NCBI GenBank assembly: GCA_017626015.1
Contig: JAGAJO010000009.1
Coordinates: forward strand, 124,001-188,000
Length of the DNA stretch: 64,000 nt
Source of the DNA: Ruminococcus sp.
GTDB lineage: Bacteria; Bacillota; Clostridia; Oscillospirales; Ruminococcaceae
Direction: 5' to 3'
Below are positions 36,279 through 44,594 of the stretch, piece after piece (position 1 is the stretch's first letter; each line of letters begins with the position of its first letter). Made by a program: the position numbers and the translations under genes. The notes under the pieces were generated by a model. The model was given only the letters and a program-made list of their open reading frames with translations, ran no database searches and was not told where the DNA came from.

Positions 36279-36900
36279 ATGCACGATTTTTGCCGGCGGA
36301 GAGCCTGTTTCGGCTGAATGCGTTGATTTTTCATTTGTGAATGGATCCTATGTTATTTCTGCGGACAGAGGTTATGAGCTTGCACAGTCCCTGGGTATTT
36401 GTTCAGATCTTGCCATTGGCGACTTTGACTCTGTAAAGGAGCGTCCCTGCGGCGATAATGTAAAGGTTTTTCCTGTTAAGAAGGACGATACGGATCTCAT
36501 GCTTGCCGTCAGAGCCGGGATAGATAAAGGCTGTGATAAATTTGTATTTTACGGCGCTGCCGGCGGAAGACTGGATCATATGCTCGGAAATATTCAGGCA
36601 TTGAAATTCCTGCTGGATAACGGAGCAGCCGGAAGGATCGTTTCAGATAAAGAAACCATGGATCTGCTGTCTCCGGGAAGCTATGAATTTCCCCCTAAAA
36701 AGGGATTTTCCTTTTCATTGCTGTCATATTCTGAGAGCGTTGAGGGCCTTTCAATCACGGGGACAAAATATACTGCTCAAAATATTACCATTACAAATGG
36801 TTTTCCCATAGGAATTTCAAATGAGATAAAAAATGACGCTTTTGCTCAGGTTAAATTTACAAAGGGAACTCTGCTTGTGATACAGTCTCTTTTGGAATAA
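36271..36900 (+). CDS. thiN: Thiamine pyrophosphokinase
   Basis: Converts thiamine to thiamine diphosphate with ATP. The start at ATG 36271 (MNKCTIFAGGEPV) is inside the rsgA end. Family motifs: SADRGYELAQSLGICSDLAIGDFDSV, KKDDTDLMLAVRAG, GAAGGRLDHMLGNIQAL and the C-terminal SNEIKNDAF. 209 aa. It is followed by spoVM after about 70 bases. Confidence 0.94.
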   Translation: MNKCTIFAGGEPVSAECVDFSFVNGSYVISADRGYELAQSLGICSDLAIGDFDSVKERPCGDNVKVFPVKKDDTDLMLAVRAGIDKGCDKFVFYGAAGGRLDHMLGNIQALKFLLDNGAAGRIVSDKETMDLLSPGSYEFPPKKGFSFSLLSYSESVEGLSITGTKYTAQNITITNGFPIGISNEIKNDAFAQVKFTKGTLLVIQSLLE

Positions 36901-36968
36901 TATGTATGTTATTCACCTATTTTGATTTTATGAATATTATAAACTATAACATTTCAGGAGGGATACTT

Positions 36969-37055
36969 ATGAAGGTTGTTGTAGTTAAGAGCCCGAAATG
37001 CTTGTCGGGCATACTTAGAATGATTTTTAAAATAAAAAAGGATTGTGAATACTGA
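36969..37055 (+). CDS. spoVM: Stage V sporulation protein M (28-residue peptide)
   Basis: The start has a near-perfect AGGAGGG Shine-Dalgarno (36957-36963). The peptide MKVVVVKSPKCLSGILRM... matches the SpoVM pattern: an N-terminal MK, then K.PK.L.GI.R and a basic end. Bacillus SpoVM is 26 aa and is an amphipathic helix that recognises the positive curvature of the forespore membrane and anchors the SpoIVA coat layer. The position after thiN is the same as in B. subtilis. A terminator follows immediately. It is short enough to be missed by automated callers. Confidence 0.92.
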   Translation: MKVVVVKSPKCLSGILRMIFKIKKDCEY

Positions 37056-37060
37056 TTTCC

Positions 37061-37095
37061 TTCGCTCCGTGCTTAATGCACGGGGCGAAATTTTG
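37061..37095 (+). terminator. Rho-independent terminator after spoVM
   Basis: A 12-bp stem (37061-37072 and 37078-37089; TTCGCTCCGTGC with GCACGGGGCGAA, one G-U pair) and an ATTTTG tail. It ends the long operon. Confidence 0.85.
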
Positions 37096-37107
37096 TATCG
37101 AATACTG

Positions 37108-37136
37108 TTGCAAAAAGAAGTAAAAAGTGTTATACT
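37108..37136 (+). promoter_or_regulatory. SigA-type promoter for dnaD
   Basis: TTGCAA (37108-37113), 17 bases, TATACT (37131-37136). Confidence 0.7.
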
Positions 37137-37183
37137 TATTAAAGACAATACAGACCAAAGATCATTTTATGGAGTTGTACAAA

Positions 37184-38206
37184 ATGAAATATAAATTTGA
37201 CATAGACAACTGGGGAGCGCAGTTCTGCGTTCCGGCAGTGGTTGCGAACGATTATCTTAAGCTCAGCGACGGAAATTACATAAAAGTCCTGCTTTGCGTT
37301 CTTGCGGGACAGCGTGTGACGACTACAGACGCAATTGCCGAAAAGACGGGGATCGCTCCCGGCGAAATAGACGATGCGATCATATATTGGCGTAATCTGG
37401 GCGTTATCAGTTTCGACGGCTCCGAAAACACCTCTGCGTCTGAGGCAAAGACTGCCGGCTTCAGTTCAAAAAATCAGCCTGTCTCGCAGGTGGAGGCGGT
37501 AAGAGCGTCCGCAGTTGCTGAAGATAAAAAAATCGTTGTGAATTATTCTCAGCGTGAGATAAAGGAAAAGGCTGAGAATGACAGTAATCTTAAGCAGCTT
37601 GTCAACGATATTCAAGGTATCCTTCAATTTTCAATTAACGGTAAGGAGCTTGGCAGGCTTGTGGAACTGTATGAGCTTTACCGTTTCGATGTTCCGACAA
37701 TTCTTCTTACAGCAGATTATTGTAAAAATATAGGCAAAAGCAGCATTGCTTATTTGTATTCGGTAATGGTGAGGTGGTTTGAGTCAGGTATTATGAGTTA
37801 TTCGGACGTGGAAAAGAAGATCATCAGCCAGAATGCTTTGCACGATTTTGAAAACAACGTTCTGAGAATATTCGGAATCGTTAATAAACCATCAAAAAAA
37901 CAGAGAGACTATATTGAAAAGTGGAAAAATATTGGATTTTCCTACGAGCTGCTTGAAATTGCATACAACAAGTGTATGGATTCAAATTCAAAGCTTAACT
38001 TTGGATATATTGATAAAATATTGGAAAACTGGTCAAATAATGGGGTCGTCACCTCTGAGGACGTTAGGAAAAACGATGAGAATTTTAAAAGCAGATATGC
38101 CAAAAAAACGGAAGGCGAGTCGGAACGTGATACCTCCTATGATCTTGAGGAATTTGAAAACTTTGCGCTGAAATTCAGTCTCAGCGGCGGAAGAAAGGAA
38201 GGGTAA
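37184..38206 (+). CDS. dnaD: DnaD-domain primosomal/helicase-loading protein
   Basis: 340 aa. The N-terminal winged-helix-like domain (residues 1-90, FDIDNWGAQFCVPAVVANDYL) is followed by an Ala/Ser/Lys linker and two DnaD/DnaB_2-type C-terminal repeats (about 150-215 and 225-295, with the YxxxWxxxGFSYELLEIAYNKC motif). The start at ATG 37184 has GGAG nine bases upstream. The longer frame to 37127 overlaps the promoter. It lies 3 bases before a DnaC/DnaI-like ATPase, so the pair is probably a helicase loader for the DnaB at 7 kb. Confidence 0.88.
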   Translation: MKYKFDIDNWGAQFCVPAVVANDYLKLSDGNYIKVLLCVLAGQRVTTTDAIAEKTGIAPGEIDDAIIYWRNLGVISFDGSENTSASEAKTAGFSSKNQPVSQVEAVRASAVAEDKKIVVNYSQREIKEKAENDSNLKQLVNDIQGILQFSINGKELGRLVELYELYRFDVPTILLTADYCKNIGKSSIAYLYSVMVRWFESGIMSYSDVEKKIISQNALHDFENNVLRIFGIVNKPSKKQRDYIEKWKNIGFSYELLEIAYNKCMDSNSKLNFGYIDKILENWSNNGVVTSEDVRKNDENFKSRYAKKTEGESERDTSYDLEEFENFALKFSLSGGRKEG

Positions 38207-38209
38207 CTA

Positions 38210-39193
38210 ATGAAATATACAAAAAACGCCTTTGAACGTGCTGAAAATACCCTTACCGCAAGACGCATTAAGGCTAAGGAGGAGCGTGCCGAGAGAATTT
38301 CCCAGATAAAATTTGAAGCTCCCGAGATATATAAAATGCAGCAGTCCTTATCGTCAGCCGGATTTTCAATGATAAAATTTATTGGAGAAGGCAAAAAGAA
38401 TATCGATGTAAGGAGCGAAGTCGCAAAAATCAGATCGAGGAATTTACAGACCAGGGAAACTATTGGCCGACTGTTGGTCTCATTTGGCTATCCCGAGGAT
38501 TATTTGCAGTATCATTTCTATTGCCCCGTATGCAGCGATAGCGGATATCATGACGGCGTGCGCTGTCAGTGCTTAGATAAGCTGCTGGCAAAATATACAA
38601 CGGAGGAGCTTAACAGTCAATGTTCTATTATGCTGCATGATTTCAGCGAATTCCGCATTGACTTTTATCCTGCTCAGACGGGGAATATAGCTGCCAGAGA
38701 ACGTATGAGTACCGTTTATAACGATTGCCGTGCTTATGCGGACAATTTCAGCGATAGCTCGTCATCGCTTTTCTTTTTCGGAAAAACGGGTCTCGGAAAA
38801 ACCTTTTTATCCTCATGTATCGCAAAACAGCTTCTGAGCGAGGGAAGAAACGTTTTTTTCGGTTCTATACTTAAGCTTTTCAGGCAGATCGAGGACGAAC
38901 GGTTCAGGAGGCGTGAGGGAGACACTACTGAGATAATAATAGGGGCTGAGCTTGTTATCCTTGACGACCTGGGATCGGAGTTTCAGACCTCGTTTACCGA
39001 CGCAGTTTTATACGAGATAATAAATGAGCGTCTTAATCTGGGACGTCCTACGATCATTTCCACAAACCTTTCCATGAAGGAGCTTGACAGAAAATACAAC
39101 GACAGAATAGTTTCCAGACTTACCGGATGCTTTTTGCCGATCATGTTCATAGGAAGCGACGTAAGACAGGAAAAAAGGAAAATGGGGATATAG
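38210..39193 (+). CDS. DnaC/DnaI-like helicase loader ATPase
   Basis: 327 aa. The N-terminal helicase-binding region contains a CPVCSDSGYHDGVRCQC zinc-ribbon-like cluster. An AAA+ domain follows with Walker A FFGKTGLGKTFLSS and Walker B ELVILDDLGSE, sensor ISTNLS and an arginine-finger region RIVSRLTG. This matches the DnaI/DnaC loader family. In operon with dnaD. Confidence 0.9.
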   Translation: MKYTKNAFERAENTLTARRIKAKEERAERISQIKFEAPEIYKMQQSLSSAGFSMIKFIGEGKKNIDVRSEVAKIRSRNLQTRETIGRLLVSFGYPEDYLQYHFYCPVCSDSGYHDGVRCQCLDKLLAKYTTEELNSQCSIMLHDFSEFRIDFYPAQTGNIAARERMSTVYNDCRAYADNFSDSSSSLFFFGKTGLGKTFLSSCIAKQLLSEGRNVFFGSILKLFRQIEDERFRRREGDTTEIIIGAELVILDDLGSEFQTSFTDAVLYEIINERLNLGRPTIISTNLSMKELDRKYNDRIVSRLTGCFLPIMFIGSDVRQEKRKMGI

Positions 39194-39202
39194 GGTGAAA
39201 AA

Positions 39203-40534
39203 ATGAGAAAAATCAAATTTATGATATGTCAGATCCTTCTTGCGGCTTTTTTTAACTGTATAGCCTTGTGGAAGCTGACAGAGCTTTCAGTCCTGTTAAA
39301 AACGCTGATAATAATTTTTCTGGTTGTTTACTTTTTTGTTTTTCTCGTCAAAGCAGGCGGAAAGACAGATGAAAATAAAAAACTGAGCGGAATTTCAAAA
39401 GGTACATACACTATCGAAAGCGCAATTGTGTTGGCTGTGGCAGAAACGCTGCTGTTGATTTTTCTTGCTGTATATTCAGAGCTTAATGTGTGGAGACAGG
39501 TCATTAACGGAGTTTTTGCGTTTTTGCTCATCGGTCTGAGCGGATTTATCGGTATTGTCCGTACCGCTGTGAACTCCCGGCAGGTCAAGATCATCTGGTA
39601 TATATTGCTGCTTTTTACATGGTATATTCCTATAGTTAATATTTTTGTCCTTGTTAAGATCTGTCGGATCTCCAAAAAGGAGTTCCGTTTTGAACAGGCA
39701 AAGCAGGATCTCGATAATATGCGTAAGGAAAATGAGATATGCAGGACAAAATATCCTATCCTTATGGTTCATGGGATCTTCTTCCGGGACTGGCAGCTTT
39801 TTAATTACTGGGGACGTGTTCCTAAGGAGCTTGTGAGAAACGGAGCGGAGATATACTACGGAAATCAGCAGTCGGCTAATCTTATAGAGGTCAGTGCAGG
39901 GGAGCTTAAGGAAAGCATACTGAAGATAATCGGGCAGACCGGTGCGGAAAAGGTTAATATAATCGCTCATTCCAAAGGCGGTCTTGATTCCCGTTATGCT
40001 ATATCAAGACTGGGAATGGATAAATATGTGGCTTCGCTGACGACGATCAATACTCCTCATTATGGCTGTAAATTTGTGGACAGTATACTTTCAAAGGTCT
40101 CAGAGGGGCTTCTGAGCTTTGTGGATAAGAGATATAACAAGCTGTTTACGGTACTTGGCGATACTGCTCCCAGCTTCAGAAAGGGCTTGGGTGAGCTTAC
40201 CTTTGCAAGCTGTGAAAGGTTCAACGAGGGGACTCCCGATTCGCCGGATGTTTATTATTATTCGGTCATGACAAAGATGAATTCGATCCGCTCGGCGGGA
40301 TTTCCTCTTAATCTCGGCTATATGCTCAATAAGCCTTATGGTTCGGGTAACGACGGTCTGGTGACGGTAGAATCCGGACTCAGGGGTGACAATCAGCTTA
40401 TGGTTGAACACAAAGGCAGGAGAGGAATATCCCACGGAGATGTGATCGATCTTTTCCGTGAAAATATAGATGGGTTTGATATCAGAGAGTTTTATGTTAA
40501 TATTGTAAAAAATCTTAAAGAAAAGGGCTTTTAA
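39203..40534 (+). CDS. Membrane-anchored alpha/beta-hydrolase (lipase-like)
   Basis: 443 aa. The first 155 residues contain about four or five membrane helices. A lipase-like domain follows: the oxyanion segment PILMVHGI, the nucleophile Ser257 in AHSKGG, a likely acid Asp in GSGNDGLVTVES and a His in GISHGDVIDL. It resembles triacylglycerol lipase/esterase proteins with the catalytic domain tethered to the membrane. The side on which the domain sits cannot be told with confidence. It lies 9 bases after the DnaC/DnaI-like gene (AGGGTGA Shine-Dalgarno), though unrelated in function. Confidence 0.82.
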   Translation: MRKIKFMICQILLAAFFNCIALWKLTELSVLLKTLIIIFLVVYFFVFLVKAGGKTDENKKLSGISKGTYTIESAIVLAVAETLLLIFLAVYSELNVWRQVINGVFAFLLIGLSGFIGIVRTAVNSRQVKIIWYILLLFTWYIPIVNIFVLVKICRISKKEFRFEQAKQDLDNMRKENEICRTKYPILMVHGIFFRDWQLFNYWGRVPKELVRNGAEIYYGNQQSANLIEVSAGELKESILKIIGQTGAEKVNIIAHSKGGLDSRYAISRLGMDKYVASLTTINTPHYGCKFVDSILSKVSEGLLSFVDKRYNKLFTVLGDTAPSFRKGLGELTFASCERFNEGTPDSPDVYYYSVMTKMNSIRSAGFPLNLGYMLNKPYGSGNDGLVTVESGLRGDNQLMVEHKGRRGISHGDVIDLFRENIDGFDIREFYVNIVKNLKEKGF

Positions 40535-40570
40535 ATTAAGACGTGTTTTATATCAGGAGATTTGTGTGTA

Positions 40571-41338
40571 ATGGATAATCGTGAGATTTTCAATATTGCA
40601 ATGATGCAGTCAGCAATAGATATTAATTGTCAGCCAATGGATTTTCTGAAAAGCGAGAATGTAATTGTAAGAGCTGAAATAAGGGATAAGGCAAGGAAAT
40701 ATTACAAGGAGCCTGTTACTTGCAATATGGTGTCATATGGCAGCAATATCGTTGCATCCGTTAAGGATGAATACGTAGAGCTTATAAAAGAATATATCGG
40801 TAAATTTGAATTTTATCATTGTTTTGAAACTCCAAATATGCATTGGCTGAATGAGCGGTTCAGCGACATGGGTCATAAGATCTGTTTTATTGCGGAGTAT
40901 TTTCTTCCTGATTTAAACAAGCTTCATGCTGCACATTGTGAATATGATATAAAGCTGTTACATCATGAGGATTTTGAAAAATTATATATACCCCAATGGA
41001 GCAATGCTCTTTGTGAAAAAAGAAAGGAGCTGGATGTCTTGGGAGTTGGCGCATATGACGGAAATAAATTGATTGGACTTGCCGCTTGTTCTGCTGATTG
41101 CGAGTTGATGTGGCAGATCGGCATAGATGTATTACCGGAATATCGTAAGCGAGGAATAGCCTCAGCACTCACAGGTAATCTTGCAATGGAGATCTTAAAG
41201 CTTGGAAAAGTACCATTTTACTGCTGTGCATGGTCTAATTTAAGATCTGCAAGAACTGCGATAAAAAGCGGATTTGTTCCTGCATGGGTTGAGATGACCG
41301 TTAAACCGGCAAGTATTGTGAATGAAATGAACGTATAG
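40571..41338 (+). CDS. GNAT-family N-acetyltransferase
   Basis: 255 aa. The C-terminal half has the acetyl-CoA motif A (MWQIGIDVLPEYRKRGIASALTG) and the following NLRSARTAIKSGFVPAW. The N-terminal half looks like a divergent second GNAT-like or substrate domain. The start is set at ATG 40571 with AGGAG 11 bases upstream. Substrate unknown. It ends before a bidirectional terminator shared with the DUF815 gene. Confidence 0.85.
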   Translation: MDNREIFNIAMMQSAIDINCQPMDFLKSENVIVRAEIRDKARKYYKEPVTCNMVSYGSNIVASVKDEYVELIKEYIGKFEFYHCFETPNMHWLNERFSDMGHKICFIAEYFLPDLNKLHAAHCEYDIKLLHHEDFEKLYIPQWSNALCEKRKELDVLGVGAYDGNKLIGLAACSADCELMWQIGIDVLPEYRKRGIASALTGNLAMEILKLGKVPFYCCAWSNLRSARTAIKSGFVPAWVEMTVKPASIVNEMNV

Positions 41339-41351
41339 ACAATAATATAAC

Positions 41352-41399
41352 AATAAAAATACACCGGGAGGAACAAATTCTCACGGTGTATTGCTTTTA
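41352..41399. terminator. Bidirectional terminator between the GNAT and DUF815 genes
   Basis: Arms AATACACCG (41358-41366) and CGGTGTATT (41384-41392). T-rich tails occur on both strands (GCTTTTAT on +, TTTTTATTG on -). Converging genes share it. Confidence 0.75.
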
Positions 41400-41411
41400 T
41401 TAAATTATCAG

Positions 41412-42605
41412 TTACTGTTCGCAACCCGCCATATATTCCACAAACTGTTTTGCAACTCTGGGAGAACGTCCGCCTCTTGAGAGAGCGTATGCCTCGGCCT
41501 TGAGCATAAGCTCGTCTGTTGGAACAGTAAGCTCATACTGTTTTGCAAGCTTCTCCACAACGTCTAAATAAACCTTTTTGTCAGGCTTCTGGAAAGTCAC
41601 CGTAAGGCCGAAGCGATTGGATAAGGACAGAAGCTCCTGCATTGTGTCCTTAAAGTGAATTTCGTCACCCTGGCGTGCGGAAAATGTCTCCCGTACAAGA
41701 TGGCGTCTGTTGGAGGTGGCATATATAACCAGATTTGAAGCGGTCGAAGAAACGCTTCCCTCCAATATAGCCTTGAGTGCGGCAAAATCATCATCGTCCT
41801 CGGTAAATGACAGGTCGTCTATAAAAATTATGAATTTCAGAGGATTTTTGCTGATCGTCTCAACGATCGCCGGGATCTCGTGAAGCTGTTTCTTTTTCAG
41901 TTCTATAAGCCGCAGACCTTTGGTGTAATATTCGTTGGCAATTGCCTTTACAGTGGAGGATTTTCCGGTTCCGCAGTCGCCGTACAGCAGTACGTTGTTT
42001 GCAGGCTTGCCATTGATAAGAGCCATTGTGTTGGCGATGACCTGACTGCGCTCCGTCTCATAGTTATGAAGCTCACAAAGTCTTATGCTGTCAGGATATT
42101 CTACAGGGGTGATCTTTCCTTCTTTTATCACAAATACATGGTATTGAGAGTATATTCCGTAGCCGAATTCGCTGATCGAGTGTATTCTGTCGGCATATAT
42201 TTTGGAGAAATCAGCCTGATATATGTTGTAGTGCGGAAGAAATCCCTTGAAGTCAAGCTTTGAAATTATGTCCTCACAGGGGATTTGAGAAATTTCCTGA
42301 AGGACTTCAAGCTCATTGGCAAGACATTCGTCAAGCAGTGTTCCGGTAGGCTTGTTTTCACCTTTTTTCAGTGTATACAGATTTTCGTCTTCCAGTACAA
42401 GTTTGAGAATGTATTCGGTGAGATTATCCGAATGACTGAAAAGCTCGAAAATAAAGTCGGAGTATGCTTCAACGGCATTTATTCTGTCGCCGATCATAAT
42501 TTTTTCCAGTGCGTCGGTATATGTACGAAAAACAGGTTCAAACCGTAGATTTCTGAAAATTATCAGAGTTTTGGTTTGTTCAAGCAGAAGCTTTATATCA
42601 TACAT
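41412..42605 (-). CDS. DUF815-family AAA+ ATPase
   Basis: 397 aa. The N-terminal all-helical domain (1-150) precedes an ATPase core: Walker A LYGDCGTGKSSTVKA, Walker B FIIFIDDLSFTEDDDDFAALKAILEG (motif in full) and sensor YATSNRRHLVRETFS. These are the DUF815 hallmarks. The molecular role is unknown. The family is widely conserved in Clostridia. It has its own promoter (42638-42666) and is a single-gene unit. Confidence 0.9.
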   Translation of the reverse strand: MYDIKLLLEQTKTLIIFRNLRFEPVFRTYTDALEKIMIGDRINAVEAYSDFIFELFSHSDNLTEYILKLVLEDENLYTLKKGENKPTGTLLDECLANELEVLQEISQIPCEDIISKLDFKGFLPHYNIYQADFSKIYADRIHSISEFGYGIYSQYHVFVIKEGKITPVEYPDSIRLCELHNYETERSQVIANTMALINGKPANNVLLYGDCGTGKSSTVKAIANEYYTKGLRLIELKKKQLHEIPAIVETISKNPLKFIIFIDDLSFTEDDDDFAALKAILEGSVSSTASNLVIYATSNRRHLVRETFSARQGDEIHFKDTMQELLSLSNRFGLTVTFQKPDKKVYLDVVEKLAKQYELTVPTDELMLKAEAYALSRGGRSPRVAKQFVEYMAGCEQ

Positions 42606-42637
42606 TTTATCAGATCCTTTACGTTTATTCCTTAATA

Positions 42638-42666
42638 ATTATATAACTTTACACCGTTTTAGTCAA
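42638..42666 (-). promoter_or_regulatory. SigA-type promoter for the DUF815 gene
   Basis: On the minus strand, TTGACT (42666-42661), 17 bases, TATAAT (42643-42638). Confidence 0.75.
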
Positions 42667-42729
42667 GGTGATTTTACACTATTAAAAGTTCTTTTGAAGA
42701 AAATTTTTGTTTTATATGCTTTATTGGTG

Positions 42730-42758
42730 TTTACAAGTTACTAAAAAGGTGGTATAAT
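42730..42758 (+). promoter_or_regulatory. SigA-type promoter for the SGNH esterase gene
   Basis: TTTACA (42730-42735), 17 bases, TATAAT (42753-42758). Confidence 0.7.
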
Positions 42759-42788
42759 TAAATCAATAAAATAATAAGGAGTATGTAT

Positions 42789-43901
42789 ATGTGCGAAAAG
42801 TACAGATCTATTGTAAATCTTGGTGATATCGGCTATATGTCCGGAGTGTTCCAAAAAATAGAAAGTGAGAACAAGCTGGGTATAGTTTATCTTGGCGGTT
42901 CAATAACAATGGGCTGCAATGCCGATCCCGAAGAAAACCGTTATGTAAATTTATCGGCAAAGTGGTGGAACAAAAAGTTTCCCGGTTCGGAGATCACATT
43001 TTTCAATGCGGGAATAGGTGCAACGACTTCTCAGTTCGGAGCAGCACGGGTACAGAGAGACGTGCTGGATAAAGACCCCGATCTGGTATTTATAGAATTT
43101 TCGGTAAACGACGATGATGATCTCACATTCATGGAAACCTATGAAAGTCTTGTCCGCAGGATCCTGAAGCACAAAAGCGTCAAGGCTGTAATAATTATCA
43201 ACAATTTGTTTTATGATACAGGAAAAAATGCGCAGGGAATACATAATGCTGTTGGTATTCATTACGGTTTGCCGATAGTAAGTATGCGTGATTATATTTA
43301 TCCGCAGATACTTTCCGGCGATATTGACCGCAGTACCTATACTGATGATATGCTTCACCCTAAAAATATCGGTCATAAGACTATTGCGGAAATTATAGTG
43401 GATCTTCTGGAAACAGAGTATAAGTATTACAAATGCTCTGGCGGAAAGATCGGTAAGCCTGAGCTTGCCGAAAAGCTTACTCCATGCCGTTATGAAGACG
43501 CTGCAGTATTCCAGAATTTCAACTGTAAGCCTGTTCTTAAAGGCTTCACCGAAGATACCAATAAAATTGACAGATTTTCGGATCCCTTTAAAAACGGATG
43601 GATCTCCGGAAAAAAAGGGGACAGTATTATTTTTAATGCTCAGGGGAATATTATCATGCTTCAATGGAGACGCACGGTCGATAAGCCTGCGCCTATAGCG
43701 TGTGCTGTTATTGACGGCAACGAAAGCAACAGGATAATTCTTGACGCCAATTTTGAAGAAACATGGGGAGATCTGTGCTGCCTTACGACACTCTGTGAAA
43801 ATGCCGGAAAGGGAAGTCATACCGTGGAGGTGAGGATAGAACAGGAGGGCAGAAGCGACAATCCGTTTATGCTTATCTCATTGATCACTGCGGATAACTG
43901 A
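42789..43901 (+). CDS. SGNH/GDSL-family esterase
   Basis: 370 aa, no signal peptide. Block I is LGGSITMGCNA (GDS-like Ser), block II NAGIGATTS, block III EFSVNDDD and block V DMLHPKNIGH carrying the catalytic Asp-His. A C-terminal beta-rich domain of about 130 residues follows. The plan fits carbohydrate de-acetylases/esterases acting on sugar esters. In this kind of host a role in deacetylating imported plant oligosaccharides is plausible, but this is inference. ATG 42789 is chosen (AAGGAG seven bases upstream). ATG 42783 abuts the ribosome site. Confidence 0.85.
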   Translation: MCEKYRSIVNLGDIGYMSGVFQKIESENKLGIVYLGGSITMGCNADPEENRYVNLSAKWWNKKFPGSEITFFNAGIGATTSQFGAARVQRDVLDKDPDLVFIEFSVNDDDDLTFMETYESLVRRILKHKSVKAVIIINNLFYDTGKNAQGIHNAVGIHYGLPIVSMRDYIYPQILSGDIDRSTYTDDMLHPKNIGHKTIAEIIVDLLETEYKYYKCSGGKIGKPELAEKLTPCRYEDAAVFQNFNCKPVLKGFTEDTNKIDRFSDPFKNGWISGKKGDSIIFNAQGNIIMLQWRRTVDKPAPIACAVIDGNESNRIILDANFEETWGDLCCLTTLCENAGKGSHTVEVRIEQEGRSDNPFMLISLITADN

Positions 43902-43942
43902 TCTGTAATTTGTAAAATATTTAAAATCATTGTGATTATTGC

Positions 43943-43971
43943 TTGACTTTTTTCAGGAATAATTGTATAAT
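43943..43971 (+). promoter_or_regulatory. SigA-type promoter
   Basis: TTGACT (43943-43948), 17 bases, TATAAT (43966-43971), 30 bases before the gene at 44002. Confidence 0.75.
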
Positions 43972-44001
43972 GTAAATAACATATTTTTAGGAGGTTTACT
44001 T

Positions 44002-44433
44002 ATGAACGATTTAAATCAGTTTATGGACGGTCTTTACAAAAAGATCGAGCCATGGGTTAAGCTTGCATTCTTTGTAATGGTTTCTATTGGCGGAGGTTTG
44101 GGTATTGCTGCTATAAAAAATCAGCACATATTCAGCGGTGAAGGATTTTATATATTCCTGATGGTTATTTACTGGCTTGTGATCGGTATTTCTGCATTAT
44201 GTATTTTGCTTAAGATCATTCAGAAGTTTGCTGGAAATACTTCCTCAAACAGTTATCCTCAGCAGAATATGGCAGCGGCTCAGAATTTTAACAGCAATAT
44301 GAATAACGGTTTTGCAGCAATGCCTCAGAATAATACTGTTCCTCAGCCGGCAGCTGAGAAGTTCTGCACACATTGCGGAGCTAAGATACCCGATGGCAGT
44401 CAGTTCTGCACAAGCTGCGGAAACAAGGCGTAA
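44002..44433 (+). CDS. Two-helix membrane protein with C-terminal zinc ribbon
   Basis: 143 aa. Two membrane helices (about residues 20-40 and 47-68) are followed by a Gln/Asn/Ala-rich linker and a C-terminal zinc ribbon (CTHCGAKIPDGSQFCTSCG). The start has TAGGAGG upstream. Function unknown. Proteins of this plan are common in Clostridia and may sense or scaffold. It has its own promoter and terminator. Confidence 0.82.
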   Translation: MNDLNQFMDGLYKKIEPWVKLAFFVMVSIGGGLGIAAIKNQHIFSGEGFYIFLMVIYWLVIGISALCILLKIIQKFAGNTSSNSYPQQNMAAAQNFNSNMNNGFAAMPQNNTVPQPAAEKFCTHCGAKIPDGSQFCTSCGNKA

Positions 44434-44460
44434 GCTTTATTTAAGATAAAATATTTTCAG

Positions 44461-44491
44461 GGAGCGGATATTTTTCCGCTCCTATTTTATT
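44461..44491 (+). terminator. Rho-independent terminator
   Basis: The stem GGAGCGG/CCGCTCC (44461-44467, 44476-44482) is followed by TATTTTATT. Confidence 0.8.
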
Positions 44492-44515
44492 AATATAATA
44501 CAGCATAAAACCTCA

Positions 44516-44541
44516 GTAGGTGGTTGTGCGGTATCACATTA
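44516..44541. repeat. Half copy of the intergenic palindromic repeat
   Basis: The bases TAGGTGGTTGTGCGGTAT match one arm of the repeats at 13290-13331 and 49970-50027, but the partner arm is absent. It looks like a decayed copy. Confidence 0.5.
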
Positions 44542-44556
44542 AATAGTTTGTTAAAT

Positions 44557-44588
44557 AAAATAAAGCAGCGGATCATAAAATCCGCTGC
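44557..44588 (-). terminator. Rho-independent terminator after the HD gene
   Basis: The stem GCAGCGGAT/ATCCGCTGC (44565-44573, 44580-44588) is followed on the minus strand by TTTATTTTATTT. Confidence 0.8.
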
Positions 44589-44594
44589 CTGGTT

